A stretch of 64,000 nt of DNA, taken from NCBI RefSeq assembly GCF_003171515.1, contig NC_089395.1:2356001-2420000 (forward strand). The letters run 5' to 3'. Positions 34,336 through 48,313 of the stretch are shown here, in pieces. Position numbers and translations under genes: made by a program. Under the pieces are notes generated by a model, which was given only the letters and a program-made list of their open reading frames with translations, searched no databases and was not told where the DNA came from. Positions within the stretch are counted from its first letter, which is position 1; each line of letters begins with the position of its first letter. Source of the stretch: Pyrenophora tritici-repentis (Eukaryota; Ascomycota; Dothideomycetes; Pleosporales; Pleosporaceae).

Positions 34336-35539
34336 AGTAAAGGGTGCGTAGAAAGAGTGCAAGTAATCGCGAAAACAAATCAACAATGTACTGGTACAGC
34401 AATGTAAGCCGTTTCGCGTATTCAAACACAGCCACACAAAGTAACAGGGGATGGAAATGGGTGCGTGCTGCTATGGCCTTTAACGCCCTGTCATATAAAC
34501 GGTCTGTCTCCTGAGGTCTTTCTTTACGTACGTCAACGGCTCAATTCAAGCAGAACCGTCCAAGTTTTGCAACGCAATGAAACTCCTGGACTACAATTAG
34601 GCAGCAACAGCTGAAAAAGAGCCAAGTAGGATATCTGTTGAGAAGCAGTCCCCGAGCATCTTGATTCGCAATACACGTTGCACCCAAGAAGCACGCTAAC
34701 CGCCACACATCTCGCCTCCCCAGACGTCTTCCTAATCGAGCGAATACCTGCGAGCGCTCAGACCCTGTGCCAAATTCCAAGCATCCAGCCTCCCGTCCTA
34801 GTGCACGTCGCACCATATGGGATAAAAAGTGCAGTCTTCGCTATGGAGGAATGTGATGCTATATGCAAAAAGGCTGGTACAAGAGAGGTGTAGGTAAGAA
34901 TGTGAGAAGTACTTTCAAGACGTTGATCTTGTAGTTCCGCGGGAGCGGAATTATCCCTGTGATGAGCTGTCGGGCCGTCCGCCTCGATCTTAACGTTACG
35001 TGATCCACAACCCAGTGCCGACTGCCTACGAAGCCAAGGAACGAAAATGTCACCATGAAACCAACTTAAAAAAGAGCACAAAGATTCATTCCGATTTAAC
35101 TCCGAAATAAAGCTACTAACACATCTTAAGAAAAAAATTATCCATAAAATTACATGTCAACTATCCAAGGGTATAAATACCTAAGCCACAAGAACGTGAA
35201 CACTAGAATACCCTACTTTGAAAGAAGAGAAAGAAGAAGTAGAAGACGAAAATAGAAGAGAAAGTGACTACCAGCCAGCGCAAACCCACTCTCTCGAAAA
35301 CGCCAGGTAAAAAAAGAAAACAAGACGGCAACGAAAAGAAGAAGAAGGAGAACATACAAATCCGCCTTTGAGTATCCCTACCCCAATCCATGACTGACCA
35401 GCGCCATCCACAAAGAAACCAAATCCACACTTTACATGTGTGTGATGAAAAGGAAGAAAAAGGTGACTTAAGAAGGACCGAAGTATACAAAAGCACCTTC
35501 CCCTCGCCTCCAATCCCACAAAACAACAACAACAACCGC
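34336..35539. other. Intergenic region
   Basis: 1.2 kb between the ABC gene start and the STU1 3' end, both on the minus strand. A/G-rich sequence at about 35210-35480 probably corresponds to pyrimidine-rich STU1 3' UTR on the coding strand. Open frames on the complement there are low-complexity Phe/Ser shadows. Confidence 0.4.
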
Positions 35540-38500
35540 TCAAGCCTTGGCCTTCTTCGCAAGGTAATAAGTCAGTAAATTCAAATGCTGTTCCCTCGCC
35601 CCCGCCACGGCTTTCCAAAACCCACCATCCTCCTTCGCACCATCAGATCCATTGATACGCTCATGCAGCGCAACGCAAAACTCAATATCCGCCTTCCGTA
35701 CATCAGCATCCTGGTCGTCCATGCAGCGAACAGCCAAGCGACCAAGACGAGCAGTCTGCTCCGGCGAGAGGGCGACGTTTTTAGCGCCGCTGATTTCGAC
35801 GAGGGAGGCGAGTGTGCTGAGCGCCATTGTAGTAGTGCGGGTGGAAGGGTGACCGGGAAGCGAAGAGACGGATGATTTTGAATTTGGAGATGAGGTGGGT
35901 GTTGATGCGGGTGTGTCTTCAATCATTGCGAGGACTGTGTTGAGGCAGTCGAGCGTTTGGCCGTACTTTACAATCTCGTCTGCTGTTGACTCGAGGTCCA
36001 TGGCAATGTGCGATGTATTTTCGTACTGTGCTTTTGTGGCGAGGACGGTGCGGAGAACACGCGAGAAGTACCTTGATGTTTCCTTGCGGTAGAGGGAGAG
36101 TAAGGCACGGATCGTTGCCAAGGCTTGTACCTTGAGATTGACGGCCTTCATTTGAGGCGCCTTTAGTTCATGCACTGGCGCCTCCAAAAAGTCGAGACAT
36201 GCCAATAATAGCCGACCAAAGTTCTCATCGTTGGGTCCCCAAATCTCTTGGTTCGACTTGACCATGTCCTGCATGCGTCGAAACATGTGCGCTTCGACTG
36301 TTCGTCCCTCAATCTTCTTGATGCCGCTGGCGAGCAGCTGTCGGTTCTTTAGCACTTCGGCATTGTTGGTGTCGTAGCTTTCAGTATGTAGCACACTCCC
36401 TGTGCTACCTGTCTTGTAGTGACCGCGTGGACGTTCCTCACTCCCGTTACCCATCATTACGTCACTCACTATGCTTCCAGTGCTCTGCCTGCGCTCGTTG
36501 CTCTTTTCGTTGATAGGAAGCTCTTCAAGAACAGACTTGTTGGCATCATCCTCAAGACGAGAGGGCTCCTCGCCGACAAATGGGTCCTCGTACACCTGAA
36601 CCTCATCCCCAGCGTCAGTTCCCCTGGTGCTCGGACGATCTGGGGACTTCATCCGTGGGCTACGTGTCGAAGATCGGAACCCAGCACCATCGAGGTGGCT
36701 CATGGACTTTGGACTTCTTAGAAGTGAAGCACGGGGGCTGGGTACGGGTAATCGCCCACTAGATGGAGTAGGTTTTGGAGGGGTACGGTGTGTCGGTTGT
36801 GCGGTTGGTCGTGTGAGAGTCGGAATGACCATGGTGAAGTTGTCCTCGTCTCCTGAAATGCTGGTATCATGGTCTACAACTGCACTGCCATTGCTTGCAT
36901 TGAGTCCGTTCCTTTGCCGGAAAGGAATGGTTCCTGGATCATGATGGCTTTGCGACCGAACCCATGGCTTTACCATTGTCAGGTCTTCCTCCTTTTCCTT
37001 TGCCGGGCTCACAGCTGGACTCTCCTGTCGAGAGCTGATACTAGCGGATTTGCGGTGTGCAACTGGCTGACCGATCCTTGACTTGGGGCGAGCAGAGCTG
37101 ACGTTCGGACTGTTTTGTGTTTGTGACCGTGGTCGAGCCGTGGTCTTTGGCACGCCAGACTTCTTTACTGTTGAGGTTGCTGGCGTCTTTTCCGGAGTCA
37201 TGGAAGGAGTCACTTTGCCCGGACGGCGGACTGCATATGGATCGGCTGTTGCCGGCCTGTTCAACTCGGGACGAGGGGGACGAATTGGACGACGAACGGT
37301 ACCAGACATCAGGGAGCCGGTACCTGTGGAATTCTTTAACGCTGATTTGGTGGAATCCCCAGACATGCCGGAAGTCGGTCGCGGTGGCCCGGACGATGCC
37401 GTCGACAGATTAGAAGCCGTTCTCGAACCCATAGATTTGTTCAGGGCCAGTTGAGGTTTACCCGGCGTAGTGTAAGTAGCAGCGGCAGAGTTGGGTCGTT
37501 CAGGAACAGCTTTCGCAGCAGCCAACTTGGCCCTTCGCTGCTCAGCAATCTTTTCTTTCAAGGCACTCCGCGAAGCACCCGGACCGACGGATTTGGAGAA
37601 TGAGGCCGTGCTAACTTGTGAGGAAGTCATGGATGCATTCGGGTTATTGGGGTCCTTCTCAAGAGCGGTCTTTTCGCGTTTATCGAGCGTGTCAAACATC
37701 CTTTCCGCCCTTTGAGGCCATACCAGGGCAAAGGTCCAATAGGCGCTTCGGTAAGCTTCACGCACTTTAGGGTTAGCGTCAGTAACTCCTCTCCGGATCA
37801 AAGTGTCTAGCGTTTCCAAGCCTCCTGAATGCTCAATGTGCGATGTGTGTCTGCGGATCAATGTCTTGGCCCAGGTTGCGGAGTGCGTTCGTGGTTGCAC
37901 GTTCTTGTCCTGAGAGGCCATGGCGACATGCTGCAGCAGACGGCTGCTGTACGAAACATTTTGAAAGATTGTGTCCACGGTGACAGCTCCGTTTTGTGCG
38001 GCAATGTTCTTTGTGGCGGCGCACATCTTGATGAATGACTGCAAAAGGATCTCTGTCCAGGGGTCAATGGCAGAGCCGAGCGTCTTGGCCAGCTCCTGGA
38101 CGAGCAGACAACCGTTGGTCGACATTGTCGTCCGCAGTGAGTTTGAAACCTTCAGGATGCCGTCCAAGAGCGACTTGATGCCTACAACAAAAGCGCCATG
38201 GAACTCATGCGGTGCGTTTCCTTTCAAAATCCGCCGTAACTTTGTGCAGTTCTTATCACGCGCCAGCCAATTGCCCTCACTCTCCTTGCCCTCGTAGTGA
38301 GGGGCCATGTCGCGGAAAATATCGTCTAGCTCGCGCTGTGTGTAGATGTGTATGGGGTCCATGACGACGACTTCGGCTGGAGGAGGCTGCTCGTCTGCAA
38401 AGCCGACGTCTGGCTGCAACGTCTCAGCACGTTTCGACATGATTGGTCGCGAAACAGGCGCCACTGGTGGTGGGGGAGCGACTTCTGCGTCTTTGGATAT

Positions 38501-39302
38501 GGCGGCATTGTCGAGATGGGATGTAATGTACGTGGCGATGGCCTTTCGGACGTTCAGCGCGATCAGCTGCTTTTTTAGGTTCGCTTTGGCGTGTTCAGGC
38601 GCGTGTCTGTCCAGGTGTCAGTCCTTCTTACGGCTCAGCCGGACGGGGCAAATAAGATAAGCACATACCCAAAAAGTTCGACGACGGCCTTCTTAGCGAC
38701 ATCGCGCACGCCGGCATCTGCGTCTTCGAGGTTCGCCACGAGTTGGTTGGAGTAGCTCTTGAAGGGCAGGCCTTCGGTTTGGTTCATCTATCAGACTCAA
38801 CATTAGACCCGTCTTGCTTGTTCGTACGCGCTGCGAGAAAACCAACCTTGACCACCCACAGCATGGCTGACTCTTTGGCGCGCGGGTTGGTGCTCTTCAC
38901 GGCCTCGTGTATCAGCGCGTCAATTTCCATGGGGAACAGGTAGTGCAGATCGGCCAGAATCTGCGAGGCGGCGGTGCGGTGGCTCTCGCGCCCGTCGCCC
39001 AGCTTGTCGGCGAGGATGGCGCATAGTACGGACGACTGCGACGTGAGGATGGACGTTTCCTTCTGTAGCTGTAGGCGCTTGATGAAGTGGCTGAGGGTCG
39101 AAAAGCCGGTCGAAACCAGGGCGGCCGAGGTGGCGGCGGTGCAGGCGATGCGAATGCATTCGAAAATGGGCGCCTGGCAGTTTTCAGGGACCCGATTGTG
39201 CTTGATGCTCGACTTCAGGCTGCTGAACAGCGCAAGGCGTGACTGGACATCGGTCGACGGTTTCTGGAGCGCCTTGAGCAGGTCCGACGTCTCTTTCTCC
39301 AT
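35540..39302 (-). CDS. STU1: STU1/CLASP microtubule-stabilising protein
   Basis: Three exons, 39302-38847, 38787-38669 and 38606-35540; 1213 residues, the usual STU1 size. Residues 1-190 form a first TOG-like HEAT array (RLALFSSLKSSIKHNRVPEN, AMLWVVK). The main CLASP-N TOG domain follows at about 260-500, with RELDDIFRDMAPHYEGKE, NWLARDKNCTKLRRILKG and TWAKTLIRRH. The middle is Ser/Pro/Arg-rich and basic, with IGQP- and PSTRG-type motifs for microtubule binding. C-terminal HEAT-like helices run from about 870 to the end. CLASPs stabilise spindle microtubules and promote rescue. Exon 2 starts with ATG, but exon 1 is clearly coding and in phase. The gene is minus-strand, as are its ABC and THI4 neighbours. 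Confidence 0.92.
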
Positions 39303-39896
39303 CTTGGGCGCGAAATAGGCCCTTTTCGAGACTTGAATTACGGCAATGGAAAGGGCGGGGTTTGTATGTCTATGTTATGAGGTTGTTTATGTGACCCGCA
39401 CCCGTTCGTACTAGTTTGTCGCTCAGCAACCGTGCACCTTCCCAAAGCACTACCCTGGCTGTCTTGTGGCGTTTCCCCCAGGGGCATTGGCCGATCCACC
39501 TTTCGAACCTTCCAGAGACGTGCGAATACAAAGCGGTGTAAGACACAAACCCGACGTCAAAACAAACTTGCCTATGACGCTCGCCGACTAAGCTTTTCTT
39601 TTGCCATGCCACGTCATGGAGCCAGGACGGCAACACGGACGAAAATCACTCAAGCGGGGCTGCAAGACCACCACATCCCGTCTTATCAGACAATCCGCCA
39701 GCTTCAACCTTGCAAAAAGTGTATACTGTACCTCTGTTCTTGCAAAGACTAGTATACGTATACACCGAAGAACCGACTTTTGTTTACACATGGCATGAAA
39801 ACTAACAATGAGCGAAGGAGGTATTCAATTTGATACTGCATAGCTTGTCTGGCCGAGGTAGTGACAGCATGTTTCATGTTGACGCGCATGAAGTCT
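39303..39896. other. Spacer between THI4 3' end and STU1 start
   Basis: About 590 bases holding the STU1 promoter and THI4 3' UTR. Short open frames on both strands carry no domain. Confidence 0.4.
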
Positions 39897-40950
<1,054 letters not shown>

Positions 40951-41008
40951 TCAAGCGTCGAAACCTGCGAACTGTTAAGGCTGCTCCATGTGGAGAGGAC
41001 AGAGCAGA

Positions 41009-41157
41009 GCATGATCCTTTTCGCAGGTATTATCCTGATCAAGTTCGAAACCGTATAATCTCAGAACGAATCCAGCAGCATCCGACTAGCACATTGACGT
41101 GGAAGACCACAACGACATGCGAGACGAATGTTGCTGAAGACGAACACCGGCTCATGC
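41009..41157 (-). promoter_or_regulatory. TPP riboswitch in the THI4 5' leader
   Basis: Read on the minus strand, the leader contains CTGAGATTATACGG, a GAAC turn, TTGATCAGG and ATAATACCTGCGAA, matching the conserved Thi-box core of TPP aptamers (CUGAGA...ACCUGAUC...AAUACCUGCG). The ends close as P1: GCATGA at 41157-41152 pairs with TCATGC at 41014-41009. The insert between the halves fits the long variable P3 arm of fungal versions. A 3' splice site (TTAACAG) lies between the aptamer and the ATG at about 40974, with possible donors (GTACTT, GTATAC) upstream near 41160-41180, consistent with TPP-controlled alternative splicing as known for fungal THI4/NMT1 genes. The exact donor is not proven here. 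Confidence 0.92.
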
Positions 41158-43629
41158 AGTATACTTAGCTGTTGAAAGTACCTAGACGACTTGAGGACAA
41201 TGCCCACGTGCGGAACATTTTCTGCATCGTAGCTGCCATACTTGATAGTGTATCTGAATACTGGTCAGCTTTTGAAAGAGATGGGAACAGGTGGAAGAGT
41301 ACGGATTGCGATTTGACTAGGAGTTTGCAACGATGAGGAGATTGTTGTAAAGAAAAGGACGAAGGAGGGGCAGACTTGAGGTGGTGGTTAAATATCTCCA
41401 TTGTACCCCCACTAAGCCGTTCATCAGTCATGATAACTGAACGGTTGGGGCGGGGTAGCTGTAGCTACCCTGCATACGAGGCAGTGGTTTGCAGAAGACC
41501 CACTAACTGTACCGTGTCTGGTTGATCACTAAAGCACCGCGGAGGTTGTGATTTGTGCAAACCATAGGTTGTAGCATGATGCTGCGTTAGTAACCCGACT
41601 TCGGACGCAACTCTGACCAACAGCTCATCATGGAGAAAGTCCGGCGGCATATGCCAAAATCCCACGTCACGTAAGTGCATGTGCGTACGAATGCGGATAT
41701 GGTCACGTTCTCATTCCAACAGCTGATTGGGCGTGTTGTAATGGATACGTTACACGTGTTTTTGGACGACATCACAACGCACTTGCCGACTATCCATCTT
41801 GGAAGAGTCGTGAGCGCGCGCTGGCTAGTGTCAAGGTTGACGAGTGATGGATGAAGTCACTAGGCGTTTTCATTGTGATGACTGCGCTGGATTTGATTTG
41901 GTACGCCAGGTGGTGCGCAACGAAGACAAGCCAAGGATGGTAGCAAACAGTGAGCCGTGGCATTGGGAAGTCTACGTAGTCAGTGTAAGCTTTGGTCAGC
42001 CCCATGATAGTGGACCCATGGGGTTGATACTGAATCGGGTACTGTACCTGACTCATCTCTCGATTAGTTTGAGATGGCAATCGGATACAAGTCATCATAC
42101 CCGAGTCAGTATGCAATCTACACCATGGAAGGATATTGCATCGTGTTGGAAGGCAGGCTAACGACGGCACAGCATAGATGGATGCGGGAGCGACGCGTGT
42201 AATTGTTATCAATCACGGACAGCCAAACGTGCTTGGTGTAAGCTTGGAGGGCTGCTGACACAGACGTGCGGCAACTGCCCAAGGACGTGGTAGGCGGTGC
42301 TTGTGATATGGTATGACAGTAAGCCTACTGCCAGGATGAGCAGAAAGTGTGCTGATGGATCGCGGGCGGCGGTTGGCTACTGACTCTCGGCGGGCCGATC
42401 AGCAGGGACCGTTCGGCTGGGTGAAACACGTCTGTGTCGGTCTCGTTATTCCCGTTTGTTTCAGGATTGCGGCTAAGGGGTTTACAAGTGCCGGCGTGGA
42501 TAAGTTTTGGAGCGGTCCGCACACGCACGATTTGCAGAGTTGCGGCAGCGGCAGGGTTGCGCAAGCAGCCGGGATGGGGAATTTTGTCTTGATTCAACGA
42601 CGTCGGATGCGGTGTGCAGTGTGCAGTGCATCAAGGCGATTTAGGTCAAAGCGGCCGCGTACCTGCATCATCTCATGTTGGAGCTGGGAGTGTCGGTGTC
42701 CGGGGCCCGATGGCGGCCAGGCCGAGGCAGCGACCCACGACAAAGAGGCGAGGTGGCGTCTTGGGTCCCAGGCGTGATGAGCGATTGCTCATGCTGCGTT
42801 GCTGATATGTTGATGTTTAATTGTGGCTATAAGACACGAGGGCTTGTGCTGGCGTCAGTGTAATATAAGCAGCTCCTTAGCCGGTCCAGGAGCCCGCCAT
42901 CCGCCATGGTGTCTTGCTTGGCAGGGCCTTTGCACCCTCGTCGTAGTGCGATAGACGGTGGAGCTAGTCGCAGTCGCAGTCGCAGTCGCAGTCGCAGCCC
43001 AAGTGTGCACCTGTATGCGCTCGCACTCGTCAGGAAGGGCTGTTTGCATCAAGTGCTGCTCTTTTTGAAGCACACCCGAGCGCTGGTAGACGGTTGAGCG
43101 CATGGGGGCGACATGTTATTATTGCCATCGTTGTATTATTACCACCTATCAAGGCAGCAAAGGACCAAAAAGTCTGGTCTCAGTCTCGTTCGCTATACCT
43201 GTGCAATTCACTGCAGCTGAGTCTGCCGTCTGTCGTCTGCCGCGTATCTTTTGCTAAGTAGACCCTTGTGCCCAAGTGCGCTAGCCGTTGGTCGCCCTCA
43301 TTGGCCGTCTTGCACCTCCACACACCAAGCCAGCAGGCCAGAGGGAACGGAGGAGCAGCTTGTCTGTCGTTGTCGACTTTCCTCGCCGACTAGCCTCGAG
43401 CGCACAGAGGCCGTTTGCCAGTCCAGTGCACCGACGTCTTCTTGTTACTTGTTTCTGTCGGCCGTGCCATCCTCGTGTGTTGCACAGCGGAGAGCCAACC
43501 CTTGGGTCCGCTCAGACGACGGCACCACTACGCCCACGAATCCCCCCCTCCCCCGTGTCGGGGTGCCCTTTTGTGCCCAAGTGACGTTGCGACTGAATAC
43601 GTCCTTATTCCTATTAGACCTTTTACGCC
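41158..43629. other. Divergent promoter and leader region of THI4 and the LIM-RhoGAP gene
   Basis: About 2.5 kb. The left part carries the remaining THI4 leader and promoter. The right 450 bases are pyrimidine-rich and look like a long RhoGAP 5' UTR. A six-base tandem repeat lies at 42966-42997. No frame has a domain or consistent splice extension. Confidence 0.4.
42966..42997. repeat. (AGTCGC)n hexanucleotide microsatellite
   Basis: Five perfect AGTCGC units plus AG in a noncoding stretch about 0.6 kb ahead of the LIM-RhoGAP start. It probably varies between isolates by slippage. Confidence 0.85.
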
Positions 43630-46600
43630 ATGGAGAGTCCAGGAGCCTATCCAGAGTCGCCCATCGACGATGAAATCGTATATCCGTGCAAGGGATGTGG
43701 AGAGGTGCGAATGCCGTCGGCCTAGCACAAAGTGGAAAGCAGGCACTGATAACAGTCTAGATCCTCGAGGAGGGCAAAGCCTTTGAACTCGGTATGCTTT
43801 CACTTTCACCGCCACCACTACCACCACTACCACCACCACCATCATCATGACTACCCCGACTACCACTACCACCACAAACACCTCCTGCTTACTTACATGC
43901 TAACATTGGCCAGCTGGGAACCGATGGCATATAGACTGCTTCCGCTGCAACACGTGCGGCACCCTGCTCGACTCGGACGCGAACCTCCTCCTGCTCGGCG
44001 ATGGCTCCCTGATATGCAACAACTGCACATATAGCTGCAACCACTGCGGCAACAAGATCGAAGACCTCGCCATTCTCACTGGCGACCAGGCTTTCTGCGC
44101 CAATTGCTTCAGATGTCGGAACTGCAAGCGCAAGATCGAGAACCTCCGCTATGCTCGAACCTCGCAGGGTATCTTTTGCATGTCTTGCCATGAGTCGCTC
44201 ATGGCTCGACGGCGCAAGAAATCAAAAAAACCGCCATCAGTGGCACCCAAAGTGGATAAGTCCTTGCCCGCCCTGCCTCCTCAGGAGCAGTCTACCGCGT
44301 CCAACTTCACCCCAGACTTGGATACCCCATCCGATGTCTTGTCGGAACCCACCACCACCGACGTCTCTCCCAGACCTCCGACATCGAGAAGAGGCGATTC
44401 GTCGTCAAACTTCCGGCGCGATGCGTCGCCTGCTGCCGATCTCTCTCGGAGAGGTGAGTACCACCACATGCGTGTCTTAGTTTCGTCCCATCTTGGCTGA
44501 CAAATCCATTCTTACAGACAACGCTACTCTTCCTGCCACGACCTACAACAAGGACAGCAGCCGCTCGGAACCAGCAGACAACGGCGACGATGGCATTCTG
44601 CTCCCCTTTGCGCTCGACCCCAACCCTGCACCAGGCCCGTCGCCGCTCGGCCGACCAATTAGCAAATACAACGACCGTGCATTGGGCGCAAAGTCCGCAG
44701 GAAACGGCGATGGAAAGAGCGGGCGCGACTACTTCAACAGGCCGACGGGCGACCACCGCGAAAAGCTCAAGGAGAATAGCTCTCGGGAAGCGTCCAAGGA
44801 GCGGCGGCTGACACAAACACAAAATCCACACATTGCCTTCCAAGAGAAAGGAAGGCAGCCTTCTGACACGCTTGTGGATACGCTGAGAAAGAAAAAAGAG
44901 GCTCCAAGTGAGTCTCCTTCAGCTGAGCCGCGGTCCAAGAGTCAGCATGCTTCGCCTGCACCTTCCTCAGCCCCAGAGCCCTTCAAGCTCCAAGATGTCC
45001 CTAAGAATAAAAAGGCAGAGGCCAAGCGCAAAGACTCTGAAGATGCAGTTTCGCCGCCACCTAGACAGCAGCCTCATAGCTCCTCGAACAACGACATGTC
45101 GGCACGCCTCAGCCGTCCGCTGCTGGAACCCACCTTTACATCTTCCCCACCGCTTGCAGGGCAAGACTCACCCGACACGTCGGAGTCGTCTTTTGGCTCA
45201 AACGCTGTCCTCGAACGCCCTGCTCGCGGTGACTCGCTCAAGCCTTCTACTTTGAAGCCCTCGGCTCCCCTCTCACGAAGCGAAAAGCGTGTGCCGTCAC
45301 CTACAACGCCCACTGCGAACCACCCTGAACGGACTTCTTCTACGGCTGCAGCGAGTGCTCAACTCAATGCCGGGCTTGGCATCACCAACCCCGCAGACTC
45401 TCCGTCTAGATCAGAAGTCCCTGTCCTCCCTGCTCGTTCAGGTGGACGACCTGCCCCCCCACCGTCAACCGACACCTTCACATCCCCGCGCGCACCGCCT
45501 CAGCTACCCACCACACAACTCCACAAGCCGAGTGAATCCACCAGTAGCGCACAGAGCGAAGCTTCCAGAGATGGATACCCCCCAGGAGGTCTTCCCCGCT
45601 ACAGTCACCAAGGCGACTTCTCCATGGACGAGGACTTTGCGCGCTTGCTCGGTAACCAAGAGGGCAGAGAGGATAAAGAGTCTGGTGTATTCAGGAGAGT
45701 TTCGAACGCTGTCTCAAAGCATGGGCGTAGCTATAGTGATCGTGGATCCATCACTTCGCGCGGTCATAAGAAATGGCCAACAAACGGCTCCATCGACATC
45801 AGTAGCCCTACTGTCGCTTCGCCAGACACCAAAGAAGAAGGCGCCAACTTGCGAAACGAGCTGCGCCGCGCCCAACAGCGGATTGCAGAGCTCGAGGCCG
45901 AAAAGAATGGACTGCAAGAGTCGATGCACAGCGCCGCGGATATTAAACAAGCAAACACGGTTCTAAGAGAGAAAAGAAATACAATGGCCGTCTTGGACAC
46001 GCAACGCGAGATGGTGATTCGCGAGTTGGAGATCATGACTGAACACCTCAAGCACGCTAAGAATAGTCAGGGCAACATGGATATCCACCAGCTCAAGTCA
46101 GACATTCTGAAAGACTTTGCAAACGCACTGCAGAAGCTCAAAGACAATTTGGGCAATCAAATAGAGGACCTGATCACAAAGAGGTCAGAATTAACTGAGG
46201 AGATTTCCAATCTCATCCAGATGAAGGACAAAGGCTTCCAAGAGTACGAATCGCTCACAGCAGCCAACGCAAGACTATCCGCCATGAACCGCGACCTGGT
46301 GGAGAACATTCAGACTAGCCTCAAGAATAACAAGAAGCCCGGGCAGACTGCCGACGTGTCTGCAAATGGGTTGGGCATATACAACGCACAGCACAAGGGC
46401 GGCAAGTCGGAAATATCCGTCGATGCGCAAACAATACCGCATGAGCACTCGTATGCTAATCTACATGATGCCGACGCCGAGCCAACCATTGCGCAACCCC
46501 AGGTTGTCAACATCAGGAAAACTGGCAAGCCCACCAAGTTCTCCACTTGGAAGAAGGGTGGTCAAGCCATTACCAAGAACGTTACCAAGGGCTTCAAGGG

Positions 46601-47554
46601 AGCATTTGGCTCCGAACAAAAGCAGGAGGATTACAATATCAAGGTTATCGGGACTCCCTACGGCTCCACCCACACCCAACCTGACCTCGCGTCCTTGTCG
46701 ACCATGTCAACCATGTCGAGCTCAATCAAGAGCCGAGAGCAAGATCAGGGAACTCCAAGAGGCTGGTTCGGTGGAAAGCCTGTGGCGCCCAACAGCCGCA
46801 ATCCGCAGTACAGGCCCATGAACCCGAACGAAAGCAGCACCAATCTGGTCGCTGACGCTAGCACTGTACTCTTTGGCTCAGATCTCACGGCACGATGCGA
46901 ATTTGAGAAGCAAATGATTCCACGTATCGTTAGCCGCTGCATTGAGGAAGTCGAATTGCGTGGCATGGACGTTGAGGGCATCTACCGCAAGAGCGGAGGT
47001 ACTTCTCAGGTGAACCAGGTCCGCAGCGGATTTGAGGCGGATAGCGAGTACGACATTTCTGATCCTGATTTGGACATCCACTCCGTCACGTCAGCGATGA
47101 AGAATTATTTCCGTAGGCTTCCGGTGCCGTTGATCACGTACGACGTCTACGACCAATTCCTGGAAGCAGGCCGTAAGTCTAGATTTATGTCACAGAGAAG
47201 AGCAAGTACTGACGATTATGCAGAACTCGAGGAGCCCAGCGCCCAATCCAAAGCTTTGATTGCAGCCGTCAACGAGATACCCAAAGCTCACCGAGACACT
47301 CTCCAGTTCCTTGTGTTCCATCTTTCGCGGGTCATACAGCATGCCAGTGACAACCTGGTACGTTTCATCCGTCGTGTTCAACATGCACACTACTAACATG
47401 TGAGCAGATGACACCATTGAACGTTGCTGTCGTGTTTGCCCCAACAATCATGCGTCCCATGGACATTCAGCGTGAACTCACAGACGTTCAGCAGCAGCGT
47501 GTTGCGGTACAAGCGCTTCTCGAGAACTACAAGACTGTGTTCGGCGACGAGTAG
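43630..47554 (+). CDS. LIM-domain Rho GTPase-activating protein (Rga1-like)
   Basis: Six exons, 43630-43704, 43761-43791, 43914-44453, 44518-47172, 47224-47357 and 47408-47554; 1193 residues. LIM1 starts YPCKGCGEILEEG and continues AGNRWHIDCFRC across two introns; LIM2 reads CNHCGNKIEDLAI to FCMSCHESLM. A long Ser/Pro-rich linker is followed by a coiled coil (about 650-800, for example RNELRRAQQRIAELEAEKNG). The C-terminal RhoGAP domain has VEGIYRKSGG with the arginine finger, then KNYFRRLPVPLITYDVYDQF, HRDTLQFLVFHLSRV and LNVAVVFAPTIMRP. Two LIMs, coiled coil and GAP is the layout of yeast Rga1/Rga2, regulators of Cdc42 or Rho1 in polarity; the target GTPase is inferred. Intron 4 is stop-free and of length 3n. 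Confidence 0.93.
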
Positions 47555-48313
47555 AATGAGCACGACACGTTCGTTTTCGTCCTTTTGGCCACGTGTAACA
47601 TGGCCGCTACTGTTTCGCGAGAGGGTAATTGTACATTTTCGTGTAAGATGCAAAGGCGTCGATATATGCTAGCATCTGGCTTTGGAGAGAAGTTCGTGCT
47701 ATTCTGCTGTCTTGACTGTTTTTCTTCTTCGCCATGCGTGCGTCACAGCGGGCGTTTTGTCTTCGGTGTGTCGAGGACTGATTATTTTTTATCTTCTTGT
47801 ATCATACGACTCTGTACTCGGCTTTGGATACTGTTGGGTCCAAAGATTGTCGGGCGTAGACTGGTGGCTGCAAGTACCTGTCATTATACCCTTGAGGGCT
47901 TTTCTGTGTGGCTACCTGAGCATACATTGTGGCGTAGTCTTGAGTCGATAGAACAGTGGCAATTCTACGCGCCCTGGTGCTTTCAAGCTGCTGAAGATGA
48001 AATGTTCTAGCCCCCACTTGGCAATTTCGATGGTCCACAAGGATGTGCTGTTCCTGTATGTACTTGGCAGTTTTGTCACGACATGCATGCGCTAACGCTC
48101 AAGATGACGTCGCACCGGTCACGGCCCGCTAAGCGAGCAAGCATCCATGGAAGTGAGGGAGCCTGTTTCTAGCATCACACGATTGTCCATTGTCCATTGC
48201 CCATTGACTCTTAACTTTCCCTATAGCCATCGACAGATCTGCATCTCGCGTCACTATCACCCAACCTTCTTTTCTTGTAACAACAATCACCACACACCCA
48301 ACACACATCCATC
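47555..48313. other. Intergenic region before the OM14-like gene
   Basis: About 760 bases: 3' UTR of the RhoGAP gene, then a promoter ending in CA-rich sequence before 48314. No other gene is recognised. Confidence 0.4.

Noticed and set aside
35203..35618. Phe/Ser-rich open frames on the minus strand after STU1
   Set aside because: They arise from a purine-rich plus-strand tract, most likely the STU1 3' UTR, with no domain.
43801..43880. CAC/CAT-rich tract that could encode poly-His
   Set aside because: It lies within an intron of the LIM-RhoGAP gene that must be removed to join LIM1 in frame.
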